A stretch of DNA of 64,000 bases from Tissierella sp. MB52-C2 (GCF_030931715.1 NZ_CP133261.1:1896643-1960642); one strand, 5' to 3'. Counted from the stretch's first letter, positions 46,007 through 55,651 are shown. The notes: generated from the sequence alone by a model not told the origin. Program-made: numbers and translations.

Positions 46007-47689
46007 CTATCCCAATGTAAATCCTACTCTTAGTACTTCTTCATAGGAAGTCTTGTGATTTATTGCTAAATTAGCTGCTGATTGTAACAATGTAGTCATT
46101 CCTTTTTTTATAGCCTTATTTCTTAATTCATCTATATTGGCATTAGTATCTATTAAATATCTTATTTCTTCGTTTATTGGCATTAGTTCATGTATTGCTG
46201 TTCTTTCTTTATATCCATTATTACAAGAACTACATCCTACAGCTTTATTTAATATTAGTTTTTCATCTATATCAATTCCTAAAATTCTTTTTTCTACATC
46301 ACTTGCCTCATATGATTTTTTACATTTTGGACAAAGCAATTTAATCAATCTTTGAGATATTACCCCTATAATTGCAGATGAAACTAAATATGGCTCTATA
46401 CCCATATCTATAAGTCTTGTAATAGTAGATGGACTATCGTTAGTATGTAATGTAGAAAGTACAAGATGTCCTGTAATAGCTGCCCTAATGGCTATTTCTG
46501 CTGTTTCTGAATCTCTGATTTCTCCAACCATTACTATATCAGGATCCTGCCTAAGAACAGACCTAAGTCCTGATGCAAAGGTAAGACCTGATTTTTGATT
46601 TACTTGTACCTGATTTATACCATCTAATTTATACTCCACTGGGTCTTCTATGGTGATTATATTTTTTTCTATTTTATTTAGTTCCTGTAATACTGTATAT
46701 AGTGTAGTAGTCTTTCCACTTCCTGTAGGTCCAGTGACTAAAATCATTCCATAGGGTTGAGTTAGTATATTATCGAAAACTTCTAAGTCCTTCTGACCAA
46801 AACCTATATCTTTTTTCATAAACATAAAGCTAGTCCTATCAAGAAGCCTAATTACAACTTTTTCTCCATATACTGTAGGCAATGTAGATATTCTCATATC
46901 TATTTCTTTTCCACTTATTCTAGTTTCTACTCTACCGTCTTGAGGTATTCTTTTTTCTGCTATATTCATTTTTCCCATAATCTTTATTCTCGTGACTATT
47001 CCTGAAAGACTAGTCTTATTTAAAGTAGTTACTTCTCTTAAATCTCCATCTATACGAAATCTTACCCTTATATCATTGGCATAGGGTTCTATATGTATAT
47101 CACTTGCTTTTTCCTTTACTGCCTGGTCTATTAAAGAATTTAGAAGTTTAACTATTGGAGCAGTAGTTACTTCCAGAAGTTCTGGATCTTCTAAATCATC
47201 TGTATTAATAGGTGAAAAGTTTTCTTCAAATTCTTCCACTACCTTTTTTGTAGTTTCTTTGCTATAAAATCTGTCTATTGTTTTTAAAATACTATCTTTA
47301 GTGGATATAACTGGCTGAATTTCCGATTTTACAAAAATTTTTACATCATCTAGGGCAAATATATTTAATGGATCTACCATGGCTACCATTAGTATATTAT
47401 CTCTTCTATCTATGGCTATAAGTTCATATCTCCTTACTATTGATTCTGGAATCAAAGTTACTACAGATTTATTTATATGGTATTTATCTAAATCTATATG
47501 AGGAATTCCCAATTGAAATTCTAATACTTCTATGATCTCATCTTCTGTAATAAATTTTTCCCTTACTAAGACTTCTCCTAATTTTTCACCTGAATTTTTT
47601 TGTATGCGTAAGGCATCTTTCAATTGATCTTCAGTTATCTTTCCGGAATATAGTAAAAGTTCGCCAAGTTTTAATCTCTTTTGTGCCAT
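46007..47689 (-). CDS. pilB: Type IV pilus extension ATPase PilB, MshEN-like N terminus
   Basis: 560 residues. The N terminus has two copies of the MshEN pattern (L-G-x-x-L...L-x-x-x-L-x-x-Q): residues 7-30 and 36-59; such domains in MshE and some PilB proteins bind c-di-GMP. The GspE core follows: DIHIEPYANDIRVRFR, Walker A GPTGSGKTTTLYTVL, DPVEYKLDGINQVQ, Walker B DPDIVMVGEIRDSETAE, LSTLHTNDS, and a zinc four-Cys set (CPKC and CSSC). Powers pilus extension. First of the pilB-pilT-pilC group. Confidence 0.95.
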   Translation of the reverse strand: MAQKRLKLGELLLYSGKITEDQLKDALRIQKNSGEKLGEVLVREKFITEDEIIEVLEFQLGIPHIDLDKYHINKSVVTLIPESIVRRYELIAIDRRDNILMVAMVDPLNIFALDDVKIFVKSEIQPVISTKDSILKTIDRFYSKETTKKVVEEFEENFSPINTDDLEDPELLEVTTAPIVKLLNSLIDQAVKEKASDIHIEPYANDIRVRFRIDGDLREVTTLNKTSLSGIVTRIKIMGKMNIAEKRIPQDGRVETRISGKEIDMRISTLPTVYGEKVVIRLLDRTSFMFMKKDIGFGQKDLEVFDNILTQPYGMILVTGPTGSGKTTTLYTVLQELNKIEKNIITIEDPVEYKLDGINQVQVNQKSGLTFASGLRSVLRQDPDIVMVGEIRDSETAEIAIRAAITGHLVLSTLHTNDSPSTITRLIDMGIEPYLVSSAIIGVISQRLIKLLCPKCKKSYEASDVEKRILGIDIDEKLILNKAVGCSSCNNGYKERTAIHELMPINEEIRYLIDTNANIDELRNKAIKKGMTTLLQSAANLAINHKTSYEEVLRVGFTLG

Positions 47690-47723
47690 TTCATCACCCT
47701 TCAGATTTTTATACAGTAAATTA

Positions 47724-48590
47724 TTATTCTACATAAGTATCTAAAATACCTTCCAGTTCTCGTACATCTCTAGTGTTAATCTTTAAATCTCCATTATGCC
47801 AAATGCTTTGACTAAGTATAGCCTGATTTAAAAGCATAGGTATACCATTAAAAGTTGTCATTCCTTTAGTTTTAGCCTCTTTTATCAATTTAGTTTCCTT
47901 TGGCTTATAAATTATATCATAAACTATAGCATTTTTAGAAAATCCATTTAATTCCACTGGTACCATATTTTCTAAAGGATACATTCCAACAGCTGTGGTA
48001 TTAATAATAATATGGATATTTTCTTTATATAAACCATTCAAATTTAAATCAAATATCTTTGTAGAAATATTTTTATTTATTTTTTTTATATTTTCTTCTA
48101 ATATAACAGCATTTTCTAAAGTTCTATTGGCAATATATATATTGCTTACATCATTCATGGCTAATGTAGTCGCTATGCCATAAGCAGCACCACCCGATCC
48201 TAAAATCAAAACATTTTTATTTTCTACAGATATATCATGATTATGGAAGGTTTGCAAAAATCCTTGTCCATCTGTATTATATCCTATAAGTTTCCCATTT
48301 TGATTTTTTATAGTATTGACAGCCCCTATTATTTTTGCATCAACAGAAAGATCATCTAAAAATTTTATTATAGACTTTTTATAAGGAATTGTTACATTAA
48401 AGCCACCAATTTTCATGGATTTAAATCCTTCTATTGTAGATTTTAAATCGTCTTCTAGTATATCGAAGGCTAAATATATACTGTTTTCATTTAAATTTTT
48501 AAAAATATTATTATGTATTATTGGAGATAAAGATTTATAAATTGGATTTCCTATTAAAGAATATAATTTGGTATTATAAGTAATTTCCAT
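47724..48590 (-). CDS. aroE: Shikimate dehydrogenase
   Basis: 288 residues. Substrate motif SLSPIIHNNIF at the N terminus, GGFNVTIPYKKSII with the catalytic Lys, NTDGQGF, and the NADP loop LGSGGAAYGIATTLAMN, followed by INTTAVGMYP. Reduces 3-dehydroshikimate in aromatic amino-acid synthesis. It is the first gene after an extended -10 promoter and heads the pilus locus; aroK and aroQ are at the far end of the same locus. Confidence 0.97.
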   Translation of the reverse strand: MEITYNTKLYSLIGNPIYKSLSPIIHNNIFKNLNENSIYLAFDILEDDLKSTIEGFKSMKIGGFNVTIPYKKSIIKFLDDLSVDAKIIGAVNTIKNQNGKLIGYNTDGQGFLQTFHNHDISVENKNVLILGSGGAAYGIATTLAMNDVSNIYIANRTLENAVILEENIKKINKNISTKIFDLNLNGLYKENIHIIINTTAVGMYPLENMVPVELNGFSKNAIVYDIIYKPKETKLIKEAKTKGMTTFNGIPMLLNQAILSQSIWHNGDLKINTRDVRELEGILDTYVE

Positions 48591-48614
48591 AGTCTCCTCC
48601 TAGTAATTTGATAT

Positions 48615-48623
48615 ATTATATCA
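48615..48623 (-). promoter_or_regulatory. Extended -10 promoter of aroE and probably the pilus locus
   Basis: Minus strand TGATATAAT with the TATAAT at 48615-48620, about 25 bases before the aroE ATG. No convincing -35. The same nine bases occur ahead of asp23 and of the gene at 13742-14296. Confidence 0.5.
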
Positions 48624-48775
48624 TAATTTTTTCCTTTCCTCTACCTAAGATGTTAATATATTCAATAATTAAAAACAGGAATATCTAGTTTTGGGTAGAA
48701 AATACAAATTGGATAAAAACTAGACTAAATAAAAATTTATTTATGGCTCAAACTATTCTCAGGAGGTGGATGAAT

Positions 48776-49489
48776 TTGAAAAATAATAAATTCAAATTAT
48801 TAGGATTAAGTTTGGTTATAGCAATAGCAGTAGCTGGTTGTACTACTAAAGGCACAAATTATAGAAATATGTCTACACAGGCTAGATTAAATGGTAATGT
48901 TAATAATCGTTGGATGGATAATACTGGACTAAACACTAGAGACAGATTAAATACAAGTGTAAATGATGGTATGGTTAGAAATAATAATCTGAGTAATGGT
49001 ATGGTAAGAAATGATAATCTAAGTAATGGTATGGTAAGAAATAATGCTGGATTATACAATAATGGATCCGCCAATACTCCGATGAATTATAATAGCTTAA
49101 GAAATCAAACTACTGTAACTGATACCAATGTTACCCATATGTCCGGTAGAGCAGCTGAAATAGCTAAAAGAGTAGCTGAATTACCAGAAGTAAAAGATGC
49201 TTCTGTAGTAATCCATGGAGATACTGCTCTAGTTGGTTGTGATTTGCGTAACAATGCTGCTAATACCAATGCTACTAATACTATAAGTAATAGTTTAAAG
49301 CAAAGAATAGAAGCTGCAGTTAAAGTAGCTGATAAAAATATAAAAAATGTATCTGTAACATCTGAACCTACAGTTTATAATAGAATAAGAACTATTAGTA
49401 CAGATGTATATAATAACGGACATCCTATAGCAGGCTTTACCAACGAAATCAGAGGGATTATTAACAGAATAACTGCCCCTGTAAGATAA
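48776..49489 (+). CDS. YhcN/YlaJ-family spore lipoprotein
   Basis: 237 residues from the TTG at 48776-48778, preferred because SD AGGAGG (48761-48766) is 9 bases away; an in-frame ATG lies only 3 bases from the SD. Lipoprotein signal with lipobox AVAGC (Cys about residue 20). An Asn/Arg/Met-rich region follows with a 30-base tandem repeat. The C-terminal YhcN domain (about 125-235) has IAKRVAELPEVKDASVVIHG, ALVGCDLRN and ISTDVYNNGHPIAGF. Bacillus relatives are made in the forespore and sit in the inner spore membrane. Second of only two plus-strand genes. Confidence 0.88.
   Translation: MKNNKFKLLGLSLVIAIAVAGCTTKGTNYRNMSTQARLNGNVNNRWMDNTGLNTRDRLNTSVNDGMVRNNNLSNGMVRNDNLSNGMVRNNAGLYNNGSANTPMNYNSLRNQTTVTDTNVTHMSGRAAEIAKRVAELPEVKDASVVIHGDTALVGCDLRNNAANTNATNTISNSLKQRIEAAVKVADKNIKNVSVTSEPTVYNRIRTISTDVYNNGHPIAGFTNEIRGIINRITAPVR
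48968..49045 (+). repeat. 30-base tandem repeat inside the YhcN-type gene
   Basis: Units begin at 48968, 48998 and 49028 (the third is partial), encoding GMVRNNNLSN and near-copies. It keeps the reading frame, so copy number changes would only alter linker length. Confidence 0.85.
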
Positions 49490-49498
49490 TAAAACAAT

Positions 49499-49537
49499 AA
49501 ACTAATTCAGGTATAAATAATATACCTGGATTAGTTT
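49499..49537 (+). terminator. Bidirectional terminator between the YhcN-type gene and sigK
   Basis: 16-bp inverted repeat (49499-49514 with 49522-49537; one G-T pair) between two converging genes. Its right arm reaches the sigK stop codon, so it can end both transcripts. Confidence 0.85.
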
Positions 49538-50237
49538 ATTTATCTGCTAAAGCTTTATTCAATTTATTTAATGCTCTTGTTTCAATTCTTGATACATAAG
49601 ATCTAGATATCCCCAACATAGTTGCAATTTCTCTTTGAGTTTTACAAATTCCATCTATAAGCCCATATCTTAGTTCTATAATTGCCTTTTCTCTATCTTT
49701 TAAAACTTCATTTATACATCTATATAATTTCCTAACCTGCAACTTTAGATGAACCTCATCTAGTATTTCATCTGGATCTGAGCCTAAAATATCTAATAGA
49801 TTAATTTCATTTCCTTCCTTATCAGTGCCTATAGGTCCATGCATAGATATTTCTGATTTGATTTTTTTAGTTGATCTTATGGTCATTAAAATTTCATTTT
49901 CTATACAACGTGCGGAGTATGTAGCCAGTCGTACACCCTTTGATGGATCATAGGTTGATATTCCTTTTATTAGACCTATAGTTCCAATAGAAATTAAATC
50001 CTCTATGTCATTTCCAGTATTATTGTATTTTTTTACTATATGTGCCACTAACCTCAGATTTCTTTCTATTAATATATTCCTTGCATTTTCATCCCCCTTT
50101 GCATAAAGCCCTAGATATTTCTCCTCTTCCTCCCTAGACAATGGTTTTGGAAAAGAATTAGAATTAATCATATACCCGCATAGTATTACAAACGGTTTTG
50201 ATATTATGCTAAGAATTAATAGAATCCAGTTTTTCAA
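49536..50237 (-). CDS. sigK: Sporulation sigma factor SigK
   Basis: 233 residues from a TTG start behind SD GGGGGTG. Hydrophobic pro-sequence (about 1-20, WILLILSIISKPFVILCGYM) that SpoIVFB would cut. Region 2: ARNILIERNLRLVAHIVKKYNN, DIEDLISIGTIGLIKGISTYDPSKGVRLATYSARCIENEILM. Region 4: YRCINEVLKDREKAIIELRYGL and TQREIATMLGISRSYVSRIETRALNKL. Late mother-cell sigma factor. The gene is continuous, with no skin-type intervening element. Confidence 0.96.
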   Translation of the reverse strand: MKNWILLILSIISKPFVILCGYMINSNSFPKPLSREEEEKYLGLYAKGDENARNILIERNLRLVAHIVKKYNNTGNDIEDLISIGTIGLIKGISTYDPSKGVRLATYSARCIENEILMTIRSTKKIKSEISMHGPIGTDKEGNEINLLDILGSDPDEILDEVHLKLQVRKLYRCINEVLKDREKAIIELRYGLIDGICKTQREIATMLGISRSYVSRIETRALNKLNKALADK

Positions 50238-50296
50238 TTATTACACCCCCATTTCATATATAAGTATATGATGAGAAATGTAATTTCTTGCTAGTC

Positions 50297-51949
50297 CTAT
50301 CTATTTAGACTTATAATCTCTTTAGAAATCTTTTCAAATATAGGTAATGCAGATTTAGATCCTGAATTGGCTTCCTCCACCAATACAGTAATTACATATT
50401 GAGGATCATCTATGGGGAAGTATCCTGCAAACCAACCATATATAGTAGGTTTACCATTTAGTGTTCCCTCTGCTGAACCTGTTTTTCCTGCTGCACCTCC
50501 TAAATACTTTGCATCAATATTTTTTGCTGTCCCTGTATTTACTACTTCTTCTAATAATTCTCTAACTATTTTAGATGATTTATTGCTAATTATTTTTAAA
50601 TCATCTATAGTATTATATGCTTTTATAATTCTACCATCTTTATTGGTTATACCTTGGACAATAGTCATATCTTTTTGAATTCCATTATTAGCAACTGCCA
50701 AAAGCATATTTGTAATTTGCAAAGGCGTTGCTTCTAGCTTTCCTTGACCTATGGAAATATTTCCTATGGCCGGTCCTAGGAGTTCTTCTCCTTCTGGTAG
50801 AATTCCTTCTACTTCTTCTATAAGTCCAATACCTACCTTTTCACCAAATCCTAGAGTTTTTGCCATATCTATGATTTTCTTTGCACCAATTTCTTTTCCT
50901 ATTTGTATAAAAACTGAATTACATGATTTTGCAAAACCATCTTTTAGCGATATATGTCCATGACCATAAATATTATTACAATTTATAACTAACTTTCCTA
51001 ATTCCTCATATCCCTTACAGTAAAACTCCCTATTCATAAAGTTTTCATCTTCTTCCAAGGCTGCCAATAATACTGCTATTTTAAATATGGATCCTGGTGG
51101 ATAGGAGACTTGGACTGCTTTATTATATAGAACCATATCATTTCTAGTAAAATACTGTTCCATATGGTTTGGATTAAAACTTGGACGACTTCCCATGGCT
51201 AATATCTCAGCAGATTTAACATCTGCCACTATTACTGACCCATTTATACGGTTTTGATCTAATATTTCTTCTAATTTTTTTTGGATATTATAATCTATGG
51301 TTAATTTCACTGCTGAAGGTTCTTCAGAGGATATAGCATTATCGGCATAATAGGAACTACCTAAAACTAAAGATTTAGATTTATCATATTCTACAAATAA
51401 AGATTCCCTATCCGATTTATTTAGAAACTCATCATATACTTTTTCTATACCAAATTCTCCTCTATTTTCTGCCTTATTAACATATCCAATTACATGGGAT
51501 AAGATATTATCTTTAGAATATCTCTCTGTAATATCTACTATAAACATATTGTGGTTGTCTTCTATATCTATTTCTCTCTTTAAAGGAATTTGTACCAGCT
51601 TGTTTTGACTTTTCAATACTTCATTCATTTCTGCTAGTGATAAAGTAGTATTTTCCTTTACCTTTTCATATAATTCTTTATTATTTGCTATGATTTCTCC
51701 TGGAGCAATTAATACCTTTGTAATATCTCTATTGGTTATGGGAATCCCATTTCTATCATATATGGTTCCTCTTTTAGACATTAAGTTTATTTCTATACTT
51801 CTTTGTTTTAATCCTTGGAATTTAAGATCTTCACTATCATATATTTGTATATAATATAATCGCCCTACAAGTCCTAAAAAAATCATAGCAGATATAAAGT
51901 AGAAACTTTTTACTCGCGATTTAATCATATTTCTTAATTGTCTAGCCAT
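50297..51949 (-). CDS. Class B penicillin-binding protein (PbpI/SpoVD-like transpeptidase)
   Basis: 550 residues. One membrane segment (about 16-32), dimerisation region starting KRGTIYDRNGIPITN, and a transpeptidase domain with the Ser-x-x-Lys motif in YPPGSIFKIAV, Ser-x-Asn in FAKSCNSVFIQ and Lys-Thr-Gly in GGAAGKTGSAEG. No PASTA domain. Cross-links peptidoglycan outside the membrane. Its place after udk-trhP-trmR-mltG matches the B. subtilis yrrL-pbpI segment, where the enzyme is sporulation-linked. The ribosome site is part of the 3' arm of the udk terminator hairpin. Confidence 0.92.
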   Translation of the reverse strand: MARQLRNMIKSRVKSFYFISAMIFLGLVGRLYYIQIYDSEDLKFQGLKQRSIEINLMSKRGTIYDRNGIPITNRDITKVLIAPGEIIANNKELYEKVKENTTLSLAEMNEVLKSQNKLVQIPLKREIDIEDNHNMFIVDITERYSKDNILSHVIGYVNKAENRGEFGIEKVYDEFLNKSDRESLFVEYDKSKSLVLGSSYYADNAISSEEPSAVKLTIDYNIQKKLEEILDQNRINGSVIVADVKSAEILAMGSRPSFNPNHMEQYFTRNDMVLYNKAVQVSYPPGSIFKIAVLLAALEEDENFMNREFYCKGYEELGKLVINCNNIYGHGHISLKDGFAKSCNSVFIQIGKEIGAKKIIDMAKTLGFGEKVGIGLIEEVEGILPEGEELLGPAIGNISIGQGKLEATPLQITNMLLAVANNGIQKDMTIVQGITNKDGRIIKAYNTIDDLKIISNKSSKIVRELLEEVVNTGTAKNIDAKYLGGAAGKTGSAEGTLNGKPTIYGWFAGYFPIDDPQYVITVLVEEANSGSKSALPIFEKISKEIISLNR

Positions 51950-51950
51950 A

Positions 51951-51989
51951 AAAAAACCTCCCTAAAATAGTGTTTCCACTTTTAGGAAG
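51951..51989 (-). terminator. Hairpin after udk that contains the SD of the next gene
   Basis: Minus strand: a roughly 10-bp stem (cct..gtg at 51961-51972 with 51977-51986, two-base bulge) with a GAAA-type loop, followed by GAGG and seven T just before the ATG at 51949. It looks like the udk terminator, while its 3' side supplies GGGAGG, the ribosome site of the penicillin-binding protein. Confidence 0.7.
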
Positions 51990-51997
51990 ATTATTTA

Positions 51998-52618
51998 TTA
52001 ATTATTCAATATTGAATTGATTTTTGCAACTATTATATCTACAGCAACTTTATTATATCCACCTTCCGGAATTATAATATCTGCATATCTTTTAGTGGGA
52101 TCTATAAATTGTAAATGAGCCGGTCTTACGGTTTCCATATATTGAAGAATTACTGAATCTAGAGTACGACCTCTGTCTTTAATATCTCTTAATATTCTTC
52201 TAATCACTCGCACATCTGAATCTGTATCTACAAATATTTTAATATCTAAAAGATCTCTTATTTCTTCTTCAGTTAATATTAAAATTCCTTCTAAAATAAT
52301 TATATCCTTTGGCTCCACTATTTCAGTTTCTTCTTTTCTTGTATGTTTTTCAAAATCATAAATAGGTTTTTCAATAGGTTTATTATCTAATAAATCCTTT
52401 AAATGCTTTATAAGAAGTTGATTATCAAAGGCAAAGGGATGATCATAATTTGTATTTACCCTTTCCTCAAAGGTTAAATGAGATTGATCTTTATAGTAGG
52501 AGTCCTGTTCTATTATGGTAATTTTCTTTTCGTGGATGGATTTAAATATCTCCTTAGATACAGTAGATTTTCCCGAGCCTGTCCCTCCAGTTATTCCTAT
52601 AAGTAATGGTCTCTTCAA
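51998..52618 (-). CDS. udk: Uridine kinase
   Basis: 206 residues, normal size. P-loop [69 protein letters not shown] and [12 protein letters not shown]. Phosphorylates uridine and cytidine for salvage. Follows the U32 gene by only 4 bases, as in the B. subtilis yrrMNO-udk order. Confidence 0.97.
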   Translation of the reverse strand: MKRPLLIGITGGTGSGKSTVSKEIFKSIHEKKITIIEQDSYYKDQSHLTFEERVNTNYDHPFAFDNQLLIKHLKDLLDNKPIEKPIYDFEKHTRKEETEIVEPKDIIILEGILILTEEEIRDLLDIKIFVDTDSDVRVIRRILRDIKDRGRTLDSVILQYMETVRPAHLQFIDPTKRYADIIIPEGGYNKVAVDIIVAKINSILNN

Positions 52619-52622
52619 AGTA

Positions 52623-53852
52623 TTAGTCCTCCTTCTCTTTTCTAATTATATCCATGACCTCTACTGGATTTTCCATTAGAATTTTAACTATTTGCTGTGG
52701 ATGAGGTGCTACTTCAATTTCATTCATATTTTCATCCCACATTTTCTCAATAGTTTGAGTGAAAAACTCTTTATAAGGACCAAATATTTCTATTTCTTCA
52801 CCTTTAAACATTCTATTTCTTTGTTCTATTGTGGCAATTTTAGTCTCTTTATCATAATTTAATACCATTCCAACGAAATCATATCCTCTTACATAGGAAG
52901 ATGTGGAATATACTTGTGATTCATTTGTTGGTTTTCCCAAATAAAATCCTGTTGTAAAATCCCTATGACTTGCCTTTTTAATTTCCTTTAGCCATTTCTC
53001 GTCAAATTTATAATTTTCAGGATCTTTATAGTATTGATCTATTGCCATTCTATAGGCTCTAATAACTGTAGCTACATAATAAGCAGATTTAACTCTTCCT
53101 TCTATTTTAAAGCTTATGATACCTGATTCCATTAATTTTTCTATATGCTCTATCATACAAAGGTCTTTGGAGTTCATTATAAATGTTCCATCTTCATCTT
53201 CAAATACTGGAAAGTATTCTCCAGGCCTTTTTTCTTCCACAAGGGCATATTTATATCTGCAAGGATGGGCACAATCTCCTCTATTTGCATCTCTTCCTGT
53301 CATATAATTACTGATTAAACATCTTCCCGAATAGGACATACACATGGCTCCATGGACAAATGCTTCTATTTCCAAATCTTTTGGAAGTCTATCAGTTAAG
53401 CTCTTTATTTCTTCAAAGGATAGTTCACGTGCTAATACTATTCTTCTTACTCCTAGATCATACCAAAACATTATGGTTTCATAATTTGTCACTGATGCTT
53501 GAGTGCTTATGTGTATAGGTAAATCTGGTACTGTTCTCTTAATTACTGAAAACATACCCACATCTGATACTATAACTGCATCTGCTTTTATTTCGTGAAG
53601 TTTTGTAACGTATTCTTCCAAGCCTTCCATGTCTTTATCATGGGGTACTATATTTAAAGTAATATATACTTTTTTTCCTCTTTCATGAGCAAACTTGATT
53701 CCCTCTTCAATTTGTTCAATTGAAAAATTTTTAGATGCCTTTCTTAGTCCAAAACTTTCTCCACCTAGATATACTGCATCTGCTCCATATCTAATGGCCA
53801 TTTTCAATTTTTCCAAATCTCCTGCTGGTGCCAATAATTCAATCTTATCCAA
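52623..53852 (-). CDS. trhP: U32-family tRNA uridine 5-hydroxylase (TrhP/YrrO-like)
   Basis: 409 residues from a TTG start (SD AGGAG). U32 signature [59 protein letters not shown] with conserved Cys, [11 protein letters not shown] and [21 protein letters not shown]; the Cys residues probably hold an iron-sulfur cluster. Old annotations say peptidase, but relatives form 5-hydroxyuridine at tRNA position 34 using prephenate. Next to trmR, the methylating partner. B. subtilis has two U32 genes here (yrrN, yrrO); only one is present. Confidence 0.88.
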   Translation of the reverse strand: MDKIELLAPAGDLEKLKMAIRYGADAVYLGGESFGLRKASKNFSIEQIEEGIKFAHERGKKVYITLNIVPHDKDMEGLEEYVTKLHEIKADAVIVSDVGMFSVIKRTVPDLPIHISTQASVTNYETIMFWYDLGVRRIVLARELSFEEIKSLTDRLPKDLEIEAFVHGAMCMSYSGRCLISNYMTGRDANRGDCAHPCRYKYALVEEKRPGEYFPVFEDEDGTFIMNSKDLCMIEHIEKLMESGIISFKIEGRVKSAYYVATVIRAYRMAIDQYYKDPENYKFDEKWLKEIKKASHRDFTTGFYLGKPTNESQVYSTSSYVRGYDFVGMVLNYDKETKIATIEQRNRMFKGEEIEIFGPYKEFFTQTIEKMWDENMNEIEVAPHPQQIVKILMENPVEVMDIIRKEKED

Positions 53853-53856
53853 AATA

Positions 53857-54504
53857 TTACTCCTCTCTATATGTTATGGCTACTCCATCTCCTATAGGTA
53901 TAATACTTGATGTATAGCCTTCTACTTCATTTATATATTGTAAAAATGCTCTTAGTCTTTTTACTATGGTTTTCTTTCTTCTAATGACTAAAGCATCTGT
54001 AGCAACCATACCTTTATAGAGTACATTATCTGATACAATAATTCCACCTTTATTTAAATATTTAATACTTTTATTAAAAAAATCCATATATTGACCTTTA
54101 GCAGCATCTAGAAAAATAAAATCATATTTTTCATCTAAGGTAAGTAATACCTCTTCTGCATCTCCCTCTAAAATTTTAATATTCTCTTTATATGGAGTCT
54201 TAGATATATTTTCCATAGCTATTTCTATCATATCTCTTCTTCGCTCTATAGTGGTTATATTGGCTTTTCCTTCTGTGGTTTCTGCCATTATAAGGGCAGA
54301 ATACCCTATGGCAGTACCTACTTCCAATATATTCTTTGGTTTATTCATCTTTAATAAAACTTTTAGTAATTGAGCCACTTCCGGTTGTACTATGGGAACA
54401 TGATAATCAATTGCATATTTTTCCATTATCTGTAGATTATCATTATTCTTAGGTAATAATTGTCTTATATAATCTTCTATATATTCTTCATTTATTTGAT
54501 TCAA
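53857..54504 (-). CDS. trmR: tRNA 5-hydroxyuridine methyltransferase TrmR (YrrM)
   Basis: 215 residues from the TTG at 54502-54504, 9 bases after GAGG; an in-frame ATG abuts that SD. O-methyltransferase fold: PKNILEVGTAIGYSALIMAE (SAM loop), TTIERRRDMIEIA, FIFLDAAKGQYMDF, GGIIVSDNVLYKG. Converts ho5U34 made by TrhP into methoxyuridine in Bacillus. It lies 15 bases after mltG and 4 bases before the U32 gene, so hydroxylase and methylase are co-expressed. Confidence 0.9.
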   Translation of the reverse strand: MNQINEEYIEDYIRQLLPKNNDNLQIMEKYAIDYHVPIVQPEVAQLLKVLLKMNKPKNILEVGTAIGYSALIMAETTEGKANITTIERRRDMIEIAMENISKTPYKENIKILEGDAEEVLLTLDEKYDFIFLDAAKGQYMDFFNKSIKYLNKGGIIVSDNVLYKGMVATDALVIRRKKTIVKRLRAFLQYINEVEGYTSSIIPIGDGVAITYREE

Positions 54505-54519
54505 ATTAACCATCCTCTT

Positions 54520-55560
54520 TTATTTCTTTGGTTTAGCTTGTAAATGTTCTTCATAAGTTTTTGTAAAGGTATGAGTTCCATCCCCTGTTAATACAAAGAA
54601 TAGATAATCTACATCTGCCGGATTTACGGCTGCAACAAGGGATGCTTCCCCTGGAGATGCTATAGGTCCTGGTGGTAATCCTTGATTGATATAAGTATTA
54701 TATGGTGAATCTATTCTTGTATCTTCATTAGTCAATACTTCTTTTCTTTCTCCTAAAACATATTGTACTGTGGCACAAGATTGTAGCATCATATCTTTTT
54801 TTATTCTATTATAAAACACTGCAGACATCAATGGTCTTTCTTCATCTACCTTACCTTCTCTTTCTACTATGGAAGCTAAAGTAACTGCTTCATTTAAGCT
54901 TATATCTAATTCTTTAAGCTTTGATGCCAAATCCTTTTCATATACCTTTTCAAACTCATGGAGCATTTTCTCTATAACATCTTCTTCTCTTGCACCTGCA
55001 AAGATTTCATAAGTTGATGGAAATAAAAACCCCTCTAAACTTTGACCTTTTTCCAGTTCCTTTAGGAAAGGAAATTCTTCCTCAAAATTCTTTTTATCAC
55101 TGGATAATTGGATAAATCTCTCCTCATTTACGATTCCTTCCTTAGCTAACTTTTCAGCCATTTGTTCTAATTCATAGCCCTCTGGTATAGTAAATTTTAC
55201 TATATTCCTATCCTTTCCACCTTTTACTAGCTTACTTATTATTGTATCTAAGTCCATATCTGTAGATAGATTGTACTCTCCTGCTTTAAGAGTACTTGCT
55301 ACATTGCTTGTCTTCACTTTAATTTTAAATATAAGAGGACTTTTTATAAGTTTATTTTCATGTAATATATTTGCTATGGTACTAACTGAACTAGAGGATG
55401 GAATAACTATTAATACATCAGAAGAATCATCTGGATTCATCGCCAGTAATCCTTCCCTATAATAATTATTAGCAAAAATTCCAACTGATAGTAAAATTAT
55501 AAATATTATTAATACAGAAAATCTTCTCTTTCTTGATTTCCTCATCTTAGCTTTCTCCAT
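54520..55560 (-). CDS. mltG: Endolytic transglycosylase MltG
   Basis: 346 residues. Basic start, one membrane segment (about 13-31), LysM-like module (about 44-105: VIPSSSSVSTIANILHENK), then the YceG catalytic domain with LEGFLFPSTYEI, the catalytic Glu in TLASIVEREGKVDEE, VFYNRIKKDMMLQSCATVQYVLG and INQGLPPGPIASPG. Cuts nascent glycan strands at the membrane. Heads the trmR-trhP-udk-pbp group. A short protein resembling only its LysM-like module is encoded at 13134-13604. Confidence 0.96.
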   Translation of the reverse strand: MEKAKMRKSRKRRFSVLIIFIILLSVGIFANNYYREGLLAMNPDDSSDVLIVIPSSSSVSTIANILHENKLIKSPLIFKIKVKTSNVASTLKAGEYNLSTDMDLDTIISKLVKGGKDRNIVKFTIPEGYELEQMAEKLAKEGIVNEERFIQLSSDKKNFEEEFPFLKELEKGQSLEGFLFPSTYEIFAGAREEDVIEKMLHEFEKVYEKDLASKLKELDISLNEAVTLASIVEREGKVDEERPLMSAVFYNRIKKDMMLQSCATVQYVLGERKEVLTNEDTRIDSPYNTYINQGLPPGPIASPGEASLVAAVNPADVDYLFFVLTGDGTHTFTKTYEEHLQAKPKK

Positions 55561-55651
55561 TTCTATTACAACTCCTTCTATTTTAATGAGTAACTATAGA
55601 TAACCAACATCAAAATTACAATTTGTCTATATCCATTAATTTTTCAATATT

